A stretch of DNA of 64,000 nucleotides from Tridacna crocea (GCA_943736015.1 OX031060.1:10119501-10183500), one strand, 5' to 3'. Counted from the stretch's first letter, positions 11,441 to 22,433 are shown. Translations and numbers: made by a program. Notes: generated by a model not told the origin, from the letters alone.

Positions 11441-12334
11441 TACATCTTCAAATGACTTTCATTTGGTCTAATAACCGTTTTCACACAATAAAAACTGACA
11501 GCTTTATCAATGTTAAAAATAACTTCAAAATAAAAAAATGAAAAGTCATGTTGGAAAAATACAAGCTAAGGAAAATGAATTAAAGCTGTAGTAAACTGAA
11601 CAACTATGTTACCATCTTTTCTTTGACACCTCAGAGCAGTTCAATCTTCAAACAGTTTCTGGTACAAGATATAAAGAGCTGCTTTAAAAAAAGAAAACTT
11701 GATCGTCTATCTGTAAATCTTAACCTTAAGCTATTTGATGTGATTATTATTTTCAAGTGAATCAAGGATCCCAGTCTACGGGTAGGATGCCATATGAAAT
11801 TTTGGTTAAAAGCGGTAAAATAATAAACAACAAGGTGATACGAACGTCTGATTACGAATGACCCAGGGGCCGATAGCATACAAAATTAACTACCAGTGTT
11901 TTCATTTTTTCCAGCACAATCAGCAAAGATTAAACGTTACTTTTGTACTTACCTGAAAATTTTAATTAAACACTGAAATATCGAAGGCTGCCACTTCAGT
12001 TGTTGAATTGCAGTCAAACAGACAATCCAAATAGTCTCCCAGTCCCATGATTTAAATAATAGATCTAATTTTAGATTTGGGAAATCCCCAAAGTTTCGTT
12101 TTCACTGTAGTAAACAACTTCGGTTGGTGTTACCGGAAATTTCTAAATAGAGGGCCCACGGTTTCTGGATTTCTGATTATTTTTAAGGTCCACCATTCTA
12201 ATCTATATAGGTATTTAAACGTTACTATGGTCCTATTCACTTAAATAATGTACATAGATCAGGGATCATACACAACATATATGTTATATAGAATCCCTGC
12301 ATAGATGTAGGGGTTAATCAAGATCATATAATTT
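11441..12334. other. AT-rich sequence, no gene recognised
   Basis: A minus-strand 82-codon frame at 11631-11879 has no recognisable features. An imperfect palindrome around CATATATGTTATATAG lies at 12240-12300. Confidence 0.5.
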
Positions 12335-12920
12335 ATCAATCTCCGAGCAGAGTTGTCGTTCGTTACCTCACATACATCTCTGCGATGGGCTAAATGACAA
12401 GAATCTTGTCAAACCGAGGAAAAGATGTTTTGTTACTGTTTAGCTGTTTCATATGTAAAACTGTAAGTTAGACAAAGGAAATATGATTCTGGATACATTA
12501 TAGGTGCGTTCAAACTGATGAATTTACCTGTATAAAATAGAACTAATTTTTTCGAGCCTCTTCACTTTTAAGAATCTTACGCCGATTTTAACAAAAATGG
12601 CTGCGCCCATGAATGATGACAACTGATTTGACACACCGCTGGATCTAAGTTTGTACGATTAAAAATCAAGTTATCGTCCTTGAAAGATATTTAGGCTTTT
12701 CAGAAAATCCCTCTTTTGTTCATTTCCTATCACTAAGTCTGATTGGTCCCATGCTGTTTGAACAGCACACGAAAAAATCGATATTGGTCTTTCTTTTACC
12801 GGCGTTTGTGTAGCCATTTTGAGTTATGGTCATGTGACAAAAATATGTCGTAATGACGGGCTACTTTCTGAGCCCACTACAGAGGTAAATGTAATGATCC
12901 GGAGTGCAAGAGAGTGATAA
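12335..12920 (+). pseudogene. Split copy of the 48.4-kb exon-like fragment, interrupted by a 507-bp insertion
   Basis: The left part (CTCCGAGCAGAG..GTCGTTCGTTA) and right part (AATGATCCGGAGTGCAAGAGAG) are contiguous at 48420-48490 but separated here. The intervening 12378-12884 has imperfect inverted ends, CTCTGCGATGGGCT and AGCCCACTACAGAG, so it looks like a TIR transposon insertion. No reading frame survives across it. Confidence 0.45.
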
Positions 12921-12953
12921 TTTATGTCATGATGCAACACATATTTCAAAAAT

Positions 12954-14307
12954 CTTTACAACACAATTCTGAGTTTAAAAGACCCCGAGGCAGAAACATT
13001 TTGAAAAAAAAAACTTTGTTGGAAAAGGAGAAAATGCTGGTAACTAGCATTTTCTCCTCTTTCCAAATTGTTTTCTACCATTTCAAAGAAACTTGTACAT
13101 GTATATAGATGTTTAATAGATCAGATGATGCAATAACTTTTTCAGGATCTTAAGCCATTAACAACCGACAATATCTTAGGCTTGTCCAAATTGAGAGCAT
13201 TTGCAGACGACAAAATAAAAGTGACTGAAAATTTGAAACTTGTTTTGTGAAGGTTAGAAAACATTGTGGGAAAAGGAGAAAATGCTGGTTACCAGCATTT
13301 TCTCCTTTTCCCACAAGGTTTTCTAAAGGATTCTTTCTCAGGGGCGTCAAAAGGAGGGATTAAATAGTAATGGTAATGGGTTAAATATACATACGATCCC
13401 TGGATTTAACGACCGTGGGGAAAAGGTATATTGAAAACTTTGAGGGGAAAGGAGAGAATTCTGGTAACCAGCATTTTCTCCTTTTCCCACATTGTTTTCT
13501 ACCATTTAATCTAGATCATTTACATGTACTTAATGATGCAACACGTATAAAAATCTTTATCGCACAATTCTGAGTTTAAAAGACCCTGAGGCAGAAGCCT
13601 TTTGAAAAAAAAACTTTGTTGGAAAAGGAGAAAATGCTGGTAACTAGCATTTTCTCCTCTTTCCAAATTGTTTTCTACCATTTCAAAGAAACTTGTACAT
13701 ATAGATGTTTAATAGATCAGATGATGCAATAACTTTTTCAGGATCTTAAGCCATTAACAAACGACAATATCTTAGGCTTGTCCAAATTGAGAGCATTTGC
13801 AGACGACAAAATAAAAGTGACTGAAAATTTGAAACTTGTTTTGTGAAGGTTAGAAAACATTGTGGGAAAAGGAGAAAATGCTGGTTACCAGCATTTTCTC
13901 CTTTTCCCACAAGGTTTTCTAAAGGATTCTTTCTCAGGGGCGTCAAAAGGAGGGATTAAATGGTAATGGTAATGGGTTAAATATACATACGATCCCTGGA
14001 TTTAACGACCGTGGGGAAAAGGTATATTGAAAACTTTGAGGAGAAAGGAGAGAATTCTGGTAACCAGCATTTTCTCCTTTTCCCACATTATTTTCTACCA
14101 TATAATCTAGATCATTTACATGTACTTAATGATGCAACACGTATAAAAATCTTTATCGCACAATTCTGAGTTTAAAAGACCCTGAGGCAGAAGCCTTTTG
14201 AAAAAAAAAACTTTGTGGGAAAAGGAGAAAATGCTGGTAACTAGCATTTTCTCCTCTTTCCACATTGTTTTCTACCATTTCCAAGAAATTGTAGACCTAG
14301 AGGTTAA
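12954..14307. repeat. ~596-bp tandem duplication built of A elements, 2.3 copies
   Basis: Units start at about 12950, 13548 and 14145. Each contains a short A copy with CTAGCATTTTCTCC core, then a TTAA-flanked full A copy (13150-13384; 13746-13980), then another short A copy. The two full copies translate to identical 66-residue frames, so the duplication is recent. The third unit stops after its first short copy. Confidence 0.85.
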
Positions 14308-14525
14308 CCCTTTACCAATACAATTCCTGGTTTTTACGACCCAGAGGAGGAAGCCTTCTGAAAACATTGTGGGAAAAATAGAAATGTTCTCCTTTTCCCC
14401 ACATTGTTTTATACACTTCTAAAGTCAAGTTTCAACTTTTGAGTAAAGTTGGTTTTTTTTTTTGTCTTCTGCAAATGCTTTCAATTTGGACAAGCCTAAA
14501 ATTTTGTTATTTGGTAAAGAGTTAA
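14304..14525 (-). repeat. Family A element with collapsed hairpin
   Basis: TTAA on both sides; core reduced to GGGAAAAATAGAAATGTTCTC, lacking the GCTGG loop. Confidence 0.75.
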
Positions 14526-14714
14526 TAGATTAGATGATGCAATAATTTTTTCAGGATCTTAAATATACACATGATCCCTGGATTTAACGACCGTGAGAAA
14601 AAATGCCTTTAGAAAACTTTGTGGGGAAAGGAGAGAATGCTGGTAACCAGCATTTGCTCCTTTTCCCACATTGTTTTCTACCATTTAAAAGAAAAGTATA
14701 GATCCGGGGGTTAA
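14526..14714 (-). repeat. Short A copy with an empty TTAA site at 14559-14562
   Basis: The sequence TTCAGGATCTTAAATATACA is the uninserted counterpart of the junctions at 13150/13384 and 13746/13980. It is followed by a short A core (GCTGGTAACCAGC). Confidence 0.8.
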
Positions 14715-14935
14715 TAGATGACATGAAAGTGCAGCTTTGTTTCAGTCATTTCAGGGAAAAAGGCTGAAATACTGAGTCATCTCACAAAATGATTTAGGCT
14801 TGGTGAATGGGGTATTTCACGAAAATGGTGAAATATTTAGCCATTTCATATAGTCGGAAGCTGCCGAGATAGGCCGAATAACTTTTACGAAAACGTCGCT
14901 GCTACACGAGATTTACCGATCAGTTGGCAGTTTAC

Positions 14936-15021
14936 CCGCATTTTCTCCTTTTCCCATTATGTTTTCAAAAGGCTTCTACTTCAGGGTCGTCAGAAGTAGT
15001 CATGGTGTGGTAAAGGGTTAA
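14936..15021 (+). repeat. Right half of an A element
   Basis: Begins at GCATTTTCTCCTTTTCCCAT and ends GTGTGGTAAAGGGTTAA; left half absent. Confidence 0.7.
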
Positions 15022-15255
15022 GAAACATGGTCTAAAGTGGAGAAAATGCGTCAACCAACAGTTGACAATACTTAAAACAATCCACCAGGAATTATCAGTT
15101 GAGTCACCCACGGCGGGGAATCACGTGACACAACAACAACAACAATGACCGATATTTGAAAAAATTCCCCGACTTCAGGTAAGTAAATCTTCAATAATTC
15201 CGTTAATACATGACCGATTGGAATTTGGTTTGAAGCAGAGAAGGCGGAAGGACTC

Positions 15256-15410
15256 GAGGGATTTGCTTGATGTGTTAGATTTTTTAAACAGAACCCGATA
15301 AAAAAGTTATTGACGAGCAAACAAATTATCCAGGGTAAAAAAAATGTTTGCTCGTCAATAACTTTTTTATCAGGTGTTGTTTAAAAAATCTAACACATCA
15401 AGCAAATCCC
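15256..15410. repeat. Long near-perfect palindrome
   Basis: Arms of ~65 bp (GGGATTTGCTTGATGTGTTA ... AAAAAGTTATTGACGAGCAA and its complement) around a ~25-bp loop. Not one of the named families. Confidence 0.75.
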
Positions 15411-16297
15411 AAGAGATTAAAAACATGTCCACCCTGGTGAAAGTCAAACTGCAAGTGACAGAGCACTGATTTTGATATGTTAAGGGAGTAGGTTGCCTAG
15501 ATACGAAAGTCATGCGACATTTTCCATTCATTGTTCAGAGAGCATACCGCGACCGCTCTGAACGTTCAGGAAAGGTTCCGCGAATCTTCTGTATCTATTC
15601 CTCCTAGTGTCCGCAAGCTGTCCGCGTTGCTGAAACTTTCTGGAATATATGCGGAAGACTCAGGATGTCCTGACGATGTCCTGACGAAGTCATGACGACA
15701 ACGCGGACAAGATGCCGAAGGTGTAAGGAAATTCATTTCCACGTCCAAATTTTGCTCTCGATCAAAATTGCCGATCCGGAAGGCTCCGAATCGGGCTGAA
15801 GCATCTAGGACAACAATAAGAAGCCATCAGGAACATGCGGAAGCTTCGCCGAATATTAAATTCGTTGTCCGCATGCTATCCGCGTATTGTCCTGACCCTA
15901 GTGGACGCCAGGTCTTTCCAGGCAACGGTATTTTAGGCGTATCAAAATTGAAAACATCCGTTGACGACAAACTAAAAGTTAAATTTAGCAAAATGATGCT
16001 GTTTGTCTTCGAAAGAGTAAACAAAAATCTGTAGTTAATCGCCGACATTTTGTCTATTTTCGAACAATGCTTTTAAAGGCTTTAACGCGCTGACTCATGG
16101 CCTACTTCTTACTGTTAATAAAGAATGAATAGATGTTAATTTGTGATAGGTAAAAAATATGCACAAGTTTATTGGGCGGACCCTTGCTGCTAAATCTGAT
16201 AGACTATAGTTATGAAACCATTATTTACAAACATAAGTACGACTATTCAATACCGAGGTGCCTCAGTTCATACCACAGCGGATATGTCATAGAGAAT
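15411..16297. other. Degenerate repeat region, no gene recognised
   Basis: 15590-15910 has repeated CCGC/GCGGA words (TTGTCCGCATGC, ACAACGCGGACAAG) suggesting an old GC-rich inverted repeat. 15925-16085 is a decayed A element (AAATTGAAAACATCCG, GACGACAAACTAAAAG). Confidence 0.5.
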
Positions 16298-16525
16298 GAC
16301 CCTTTACCAAACGACAAAATATTAGACTGGTTCAAATTGAAAGCACTTGCAGACGACAAAATAAACGTAACTCAAAAAATGATTTTTTTTTCTACCAGGG
16401 TAGGAAACATTGTGGGAAAAGGAGAAAATGCTGATTACCAGCATTTTCTCCTTTTCCCACACTGTTTTTTAAAAGGCTTCTATCTCAGGGTCGTAAAAAC
16501 CAGGGATTGTTTGGTAAAGGGTTAA
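16298..16525 (+). repeat. Family A element
   Basis: CCCTTTACCAAACGACAAAA start, GGTAAAGGGTTAA end, core GCTGATTACCAGC. Confidence 0.85.
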
Positions 16526-17306
16526 TTCATTTCTTGTTTCATTTGAACAATTAATACTTTCATAAGCGTCATTAGTGACCCAATACTACTTTGCAACAAA
16601 ATCAAAAACGGTGAGGAACAAGAGGGAACTGCTCGCGAGGCTACTTTTCAATGTTTCACTTCATATTGAGTCGCAAGAGAGTTTCAATTTTCATACTCCA
16701 ATATCTTGTCCTGGATCGTTCAACACTGGATTGTGTATAAAAGGGTTTAAATTTATCTGTCATTTCGGTACATGGATACGTACCTGCTAACCCTTTAAGG
16801 TAAAACCTGTTTAATGGAAAACAGCTATTTTTTACTAAAATATCATCTTGCAAAATTAGCTATAATTACAAATGAGTATTATTGAACTACTTTTACCGTT
16901 TCATTTTTACTATTTTTTCCTTCTTTAAATTATCATTTATAAATTTAAAACCACTATATTCTCAATGCAAAAAGAAATAATAATTACCTCCCTTTTCAGA
17001 AAACTAACAAAAGTATCAAAAAATAATTTCAAGATAGACATAAACGGAATTTCTGATCCGTTAGAAATGCGCAAAAATATTATTTCTGCATAAATCCATA
17101 TTTATCCTTAATTATCAACCAATTAGAATTTTCACCGGAAGTGCATTACACAGGTCTTACCTTAATGGCCTACAAAATTTCGACTCGACTTTTGCATTCA
17201 TTTGCAGACGATAGGTAAACGTGACTTATCAGATATGAGCCCTGCTCTGTTAAAACGAGGCTTAAAACACTTAGGCTGCTAATGGTGACCCGCTGACCTT
17301 TTGCGG
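16526..17306. other. No gene recognised
   Basis: AT-rich; a 71-codon plus frame at 16575 and a 65-codon minus frame at 16656 show no features. Confidence 0.5.
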
Positions 17307-17372
17307 ATAGTGTAGATCATGATCAGACTGCACAGAATGTGCAGTCTGATCATGGATCTACACTGTCCGATA
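17307..17372. repeat. Family F hairpin
   Basis: GTAGATCATGATCAGACTGC arm, CACAGAATGTG loop, complementary arm ending GGATCTACACTGTCC. Confidence 0.8.
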
Positions 17373-17493
17373 AGAAGAAATTATTCCCCAAAAACACAAC
17401 TTTAAAATTACAATATTTGGGCTTTTACTATCGAATTGAAAATTTCAATTTAGTTATTCAGCAGGATATAGGCTAATATATTTGCGAAAAGCA

Positions 17494-17556
17494 TCGACTC
17501 GGGTCAGCTTGTGCAATCTGTGCAGGCTGACCTGAGCCGAAACTTTTCGCAGCTGG
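17494..17556. repeat. Family G hairpin
   Basis: GACTCGGGTCAGCTTGTGCA paired with TGTGCAGGCTGACCTGAGCC, followed by AACTTTTCGCAG. Confidence 0.75.
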
Positions 17557-17608
17557 TCAATTTTCTGTATGTCTAAGGACCAGTCTAGCTCATGACTTAG
17601 TCGGCTGT

Positions 17609-17890
17609 TTAACTCTTTACCAAACGACAAAAATTTAGACTAGTCCAAATTGAAAGCATTTGTAGACGACAAAATAAAGGTTGCTCCAAAATTGAAACTT
17701 GACCTTAGAAGAGTAGTAAACATTGTGCGAAAAGGAGAATATGCTGGTAACCAGCATTTTCTCCTTTTCCCACAATGTTTTCTATCCTTCACAAAACAAA
17801 TTTCAAATTTTCAATCACTTTTATTATGTTGTCTGCAAATGCTTTTGATTTGGACAAGCCTAAAATAATTGACGTTTGGTAACGAGTTAA
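17609..17890. repeat. Symmetric A element with two identical-type ends
   Basis: 282 bp between TTAA sites. Both halves carry the GACAAAAATTTAGACTAGTC / AAATTGAAAGCATTTG sequence, so the whole element folds on itself, unlike the usual asymmetric A. Confidence 0.85.
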
Positions 17891-17999
17891 TCTGCAAAGA
17901 GTATAATAAAGGAATGATTAATACAAGTACGTATGTATAATATACATGTAGATCTGTCTTTAGTAGAGTATAAAATATTTGGAATAGAACCACTATTTA

Positions 18000-18138
18000 C
18001 GTATTACATAATTTTCGACTTTTTCAAAAGAGGTAGTATTTGCAGACAACAAATTAAGTAAGGCTTAAAAGATCGAATTTTACTTTCAAGGGATAGAACA
18101 AAAATTGCGGTTAAAGGAGAAAATGCTGGTTATCAGCC
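18000..18138 (+). repeat. Decayed left half of an A element
   Basis: TTTGCAGACAACAAATTAAG and GGAGAAAATGCTGGTTATCAG; stops where the next MITE begins. Confidence 0.6.
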
Positions 18139-18147
18139 TTCATTCAA

Positions 18148-18317
18148 GAAATAATCATCTTTCTATAGTGGTTTATCTTTCGATAAACCACAGCTGTGAG
18201 TTATGAGGCACAACAAATAATCCACGAGGGTGATAGCCCGAGTGGTTTGTTCATTGCGCCTCATAATTTACAACGTGGTTTATTGAGTGCTAAACCGCGA
18301 TAGGAAGAAGGTTATTT
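18148..18317. repeat. 170-bp palindromic MITE
   Basis: Ends AAATAATCATCTTTCTATAG and ATAGGAAGAAGGTTATTT are inverted. Inside, TTATGAGGCACAACAAATAA pairs with TTTGTTCATTGCGCCTCATA, and GTGGTTTATC...GATAAACCAC forms a nested hairpin. Confidence 0.7.
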
Positions 18318-18510
18318 CGATTGTAGTTAACATGACCAACTCTTGATGAAAAGAAAACAAGATCATACTAAGAGTGAAAACGCGGATGAGGACTACGTGT
18401 ATATTTCATTGAATAACTCATTTACCTACTTACTTCCTTGCTTTAGACGGAACAAGTTCGATTTTTTAAAAAAGAAACCAGAAGAGGTCAGCATAAATGT
18501 TTTTAAGTAG

Positions 18511-18516
18511 TTTATT
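18511..18516 (-). promoter_or_regulatory. Candidate polyadenylation signal AATAAA
   Basis: AATAAA on the minus strand, about 75 nt downstream of the stop codon of the 18592-18711 exon, in the position expected for a short 3' UTR. Confidence 0.45.
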
Positions 18517-18591
18517 GGCTTACAATTTCAATATATTTTGGTACATGTAAACAAACAAGTAAAATAGACGCCGCGTAGAAACCTCATATGC

Positions 18592-18711
18592 TTACATGGC
18601 AGTAATTTGACCTTCTTGACGCGTTTTCAAGTTGCCTGTTCTTGTCCACCAGTCTTCTTTCTCTTTTTTAACAAAATTCTTCTTATTTTTTCTTCTGCTT
18701 GGAATATTTGC
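18592..18711 (-). CDS. 3' terminal exon of an unidentified gene (40 codons including stop)
   Basis: The acceptor GTAGTTTTCTTTATTAG on the minus strand opens a phase-0 frame of 39 residues and TAA. The peptide is strongly basic and ends with KEDWWTRTGNLKTRQEGQ and then ITAM, which reads like a genuine charged C-terminus. An AATAAA signal follows about 75 nt past the stop (TTTATT at 18511-18516 on the plus strand). The combination of acceptor, open frame, stop and polyadenylation signal is good evidence for a real gene end. I do not recognise the family. Upstream exons should lie at higher coordinates, but I could not identify one. Confidence 0.5.
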   Translation of the reverse strand, partial: ANIPSRRKNKKNFVKKEKEDWWTRTGNLKTRQEGQITAM

Positions 18712-18975
18712 CTAATAAAGAAAACTACAATTATTAGAGGGGTTATTTGCAGCCAAGGCAAATTACTAAATTAAATCTTTTCTGAAATTCGTCATTTATA
18801 AAAATGACGACACTCCAATGACGACACTCTACGCATATAAAATAACGTAGATTTTACCACCCGTCTAGTTCGTTTATAGTTCCGAATTCACGTGTCATGT
18901 TAGAACTTCCAATATAAAGTTTTTAACAGTTGTTTACAACGTTGTCTTAAAAAGTCAGGTTTGATAAAATGTAGG

Positions 18976-19085
18976 CCGAGGCTATCCGCACGACGGTCGC
19001 GCCTATAATGGAGGTTATCGGCACGACGGTCGTGCCAATAACCATTCTTATTCGCACGACAGTCGTGCTATTAAGCATCACTGTC
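18976..19085. repeat. GC palindrome cluster, left
   Basis: Three short palindromes built on CGCACGACGGTCG and TCGGCACGACGGTCGTGCC, about 35-40 bp apart, in AT-rich surroundings. Confidence 0.75.
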
Positions 19086-19639
19086 CGCATACCAGAAAAT
19101 GGACTACTGACAGTACTTTAACTATCGCGTTTGGGAAAAAAATATTCACTTTTTTTAAAGGGGGGATAGGGTTCAGGTACCGGAAATTTTGTTTGCCATA
19201 TTACAAAGCCGTCTTTTTTTCATTTTCGGCGGCCCTTCGATCCAGTTACTTTTTTTCTCAAAATTCTAAAGATATCACCGATTGTGCGGATAGTTGTGAC
19301 CATTGTGGGTAGGTGATCCGGCTAATTTTCCCCCTACTTTGACTGGGGCTGGGATCTTTTTTTTTCCAAGTTCCTCCTCCTCCTCTCCAATGAAACTCAA
19401 ACTCAAATGTTTCTTCCTTTACTGAATTTGTTCCACAACACTCCTGTACATATCGCTCCACTGGCTGATAGGCCTACGTAAGATCCCTTCACACCAAACA
19501 TTACAATGCTTGGGAATGGTTTAAAACATAAGACCCCTTAGGCCTAAGATAAGGCTAAAATGAATAGTAACAAGAAAATTTCACTATATAAACCCTTGGC
19601 AATAATTTGGACCCTAGGGCTATGATTTACACGGTCTTG
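19086..19639. other. Sequence between the two palindrome clusters, no gene
   Basis: The only frame (minus, 19258-19461) is low-complexity. The whole 18976-19775 interval may be one element whose ends are the palindrome clusters. Confidence 0.4.
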
Positions 19640-19775
19640 ATGAAGGCCAACGACCGTCGTGCGAATACCGGACCTTATCGGCACGACTCTCGTGCCGATA
19701 GACATTCCTTATCGGCACGACCGTCGTGCGAATAAGGGACCTTATCGGCACGACGGTCGTGCCGATAGACACTTC
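19640..19775. repeat. GC palindrome cluster, right
   Basis: Four palindromes, including TTATCGGCACGACTCTCGTG and TATCGGCACGACGGTCGTGC, at ~34-40-bp spacing. With the left cluster it brackets about 550 bp. Confidence 0.8.
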
Positions 19776-19957
19776 CTAAAATGTATTAGAAATCTAACAA
19801 AAAAAACCCTAAATACCTTTTTTTTTAACGGAAAGGTTCGTTTGGGTACATTCACGGTAAACCATTAATCTGTTCTTAGAAAACTAGGTAAGTATGACGT
19901 TGCAGGAAATGGTTCTACATTGTACTAAACAATACTGTGTTTTAACTCTATCATGTG

Positions 19958-20179
19958 ACCAAACGACAAAATTTTCGACTTGTCCAAACTCAAAGCTGTT
20001 ACAGGCGACAAGTTAAAGTGCGGCTCAACTCATAGGATTAGCATCTACAAGGGTAGAAAACATCGTGAAAAAAAAGAGAAAATTCTGGTTACCAGCATTT
20101 TCTCTTTTCTCTCACAATGTTTTCAGATTGCTTTCTTCTCATGGCCGTAAAAACCCTTGATTATTTGATAGAGGGTTAA
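19958..20179 (+). repeat. Family A element, followed by a core fragment to 20250
   Basis: CCAAACGACAAAATTTTCGA start, GATAGAGGGTTAA end. The fragment after it keeps GAATGCTAGTAACCAGCATT. Confidence 0.75.
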
Positions 20180-20261
20180 CTACTCAAGGGAAGAACGGTT
20201 TTTTCTAAAGATTGTGAGAATGCTAGTAACCAGCATTTCCTTCAAGGCGTTTTTCTCCTTT

Positions 20262-20735
20262 CGAAGACAAGTCTTTATTTCATGTTTTCCTGTAGGATAT
20301 CGAGAAATAGCAGTGAAAATATTTTTCGATCTTACACTAGTACAACCAGTGAAAATACCGATTTTTCACATTCTTGTTGCCTAGGTAAATTGCGCGTTCC
20401 TAACAACCAGATGGGAAATATGACGTCATTAGTACCTTACATTTCTCGCGCTTGATGTAATATTGTAATGCGTTGCTATGTGGGAGGGGTACGACACGGG
20501 GAATAACGGAAAAGAACTGTACTGGATTTTGATAAAGCTTCTCCAAGAAAGGATTAAAAGCATGAAATAAATAGTATATTTGCTTTTTTCGGTGAAAGAT
20601 CGAAATTTATTTCTTCTCGTGAACACCATCGGTAATATTTTCACGCGTGGCTGCGCCACTCGTGAAAATATTGCCGATGGTATCCACTCGATGAAATAAA
20701 TTTCGATCTTTCACCGAAAAAGACAAATATCCTCT
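20262..20735 (+). repeat. Family D element, full-length copy 1 of a tandem pair
   Basis: Runs from CCTGTAGGATATCGAGAAAT to the hairpin end. The last ~130 bp form a near-perfect inverted repeat: a GGTGAAAGATCGAAATTTAT arm, its complement ending TTTCACCGAAAAA, with a GTGGCTGCGCCACTC centre. It supplies the uninterrupted junction used to date the 3.9-kb insertion. Confidence 0.75.
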
Positions 20736-21196
20736 ATTTATTTCATGCTTTCCGGTAGGATATCGAGAAATAGCAGTGAAAATATTTTTCGATCTTACAC
20801 TTGTACCACCAGTAAAAATACCAATTTTCATGTTCTTGTTGCCTAGGTAAATTGCGTATGCCTCACAACCGGATGGGAAATATGACGTCATATACCTTAC
20901 ATTTCTCGCGCTTGACGTAATATTGTAATGCGTTGCTATGTGGGAGGGGTACGCCACGGGGAATAACGGAAAAGAACTGTACTGGATTTTGAAAAAGCTC
21001 CTCCTAGAAAGGGTTAAAAGCATGAAATGAATAGAACATTTTTTTGGGGGGTGAAAGATCGAAATTTATATCATCTTGTGAACACTATCGGTAGAAATTT
21101 CACTCCTGGCTGCGCCACTCGTGAAAATATTACCGATGCTGTTCACTCGATGAAATAAATTTCGATCTTTCACAGAAATAAAACAAATATCCTCAA
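20736..21196 (+). repeat. Family D element, copy 2 of the tandem pair
   Basis: A second copy lies immediately downstream in the same orientation, about 480 bp from the first. The Tandem arrangement suggests unequal exchange or insertion next to an existing copy. Confidence 0.75.
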
Positions 21197-21429
21197 AAAT
21201 CATCATTTGAGCTACATTGTTTTTTCTCGTCAGCAGTCTTTCATATTGACAGAATCTTACACCATGTCAACTTTGGTCAAGTTAGTAAACGAAAGTAATG
21301 TTCTAAACTTTGGTCCCAAAGTGTTTTTCCCTCTTTCGAAGACCACTTTACATAATTATTTTAGCTATATCTTATTTCTCGTCTGCCAAGTCTTTCATAT
21401 TGAGAGAATCTTACAATTAGCCAACTTTG

Positions 21430-21862
21430 GATGTAACATAAGTTCTTAACTTTGGTAGTGAGGAAACTTACGTTCTTAACTTTGGTAGCCTAGTAACATT
21501 TGTAACGTTTTTAACTTTGGTAGTAACATTTGTAACGTTCTTAACTTTGGTAGTGAGGAAAATTACGTTCTTAACTTTGGTAGTAACATACATAACGTTC
21601 TTAACTTTGGTAGTGACGAAACTTGCGTTCTTTACCTTGGTAGTAACGAATTTTACGTTCTTAACTTTGGTAGTAGCGTACGTAACATTCTTAACTTTGG
21701 TAGTGACAAACCTTAACTCATTACCAGACGACATTATTTTTAACTTTGGTTGTGATGTAACTTAGGTTGTCAACATTGGTAGTAACGAAACTAACGTTCT
21801 TAACTTTGGTAGTAACGAAACTAACGTTCTCAACTTTGGTAGTAACGAAACTTAGGTTCTTT
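21430..21862. repeat. 30-bp minisatellite (CTTAACTTTGGTAGTAACG)
   Basis: About 14 degenerate copies of a ~30-bp unit with TTCTTAACTTTGGTAGTRAC. Because 30 is a multiple of 3, long open frames arise on both strands; these are not genes. Confidence 0.9.
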
Positions 21863-21876
21863 TGACTAGAGGACAT

Positions 21877-22090
21877 AAACCTTTTTATGGTTCTTGTATA
21901 AATTCAAAGCATTTGCAGAAGACAAAGAGACTGTCGAAAAAATATTGGGTTTTGTCTGCGAAAGGGTTGGAAACATTCTGGGAAAAGGACTAAAGGCTGG
22001 CAACAAGCACTGTGTTATTTTTTTCCCAACAATAATATCAAAACTTGTTCCTTTCTTCCTGGTTGTGAAGTACAAGACTGGTTGTAATTT
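21877..22090 (+). repeat. Decayed A element
   Basis: AAATTCAAAGCATTTGCAGA, GGTTGGAAACATTCTGGGAA and GGCTGGCAACAAGCACTG mark the expected order of A segments. Confidence 0.6.
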
Positions 22091-22433
22091 TAAGGTTGAT
22101 ATATCAAGGGGTAATTGCAGGACCTTTGTAAGTGCATATACAGTGTATATGCACTTATAATAGTCTTGCACTTACCCACCGAATATTATGAGATCTGTCG
22201 GTACAATACGGTTCATTTCGGTATACGCACCTGCATTTGCAGACGACAGGTTGAATCAGGCTCTTCTGATATCATTTGTATTCTGTGTTTGGAAAAATAC
22301 AAAACATCTTGTGAAACGGAGAAAATATTGATTCATTATCATATAAGCGACTTTTAACCAGACGACAAAATTCGACTCTTCCATAATAATTTGCAGAGTA
22401 AATGTGGCTCATCCGATTTGTTCAACTCATGAT

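Noticed and set aside
13150-13946. Two identical 66-codon frames as a duplicated gene
   Set aside because: They are the internal frame of A elements within a tandem duplication; no gene evidence.
20607-21023. 138-codon minus frame
   Set aside because: Lies wholly within the tandem D elements and recurs at 7318 and 20429.
21468-21765. Long frames rich in TTKVKNV / TLVVT repeats
   Set aside because: They arise from a 30-bp minisatellite; both strands stay open because the period is a multiple of three.
21430-21860. CRISPR-like regular repeats
   Set aside because: Units are head-to-tail with no unique spacers, in a eukaryotic genome.
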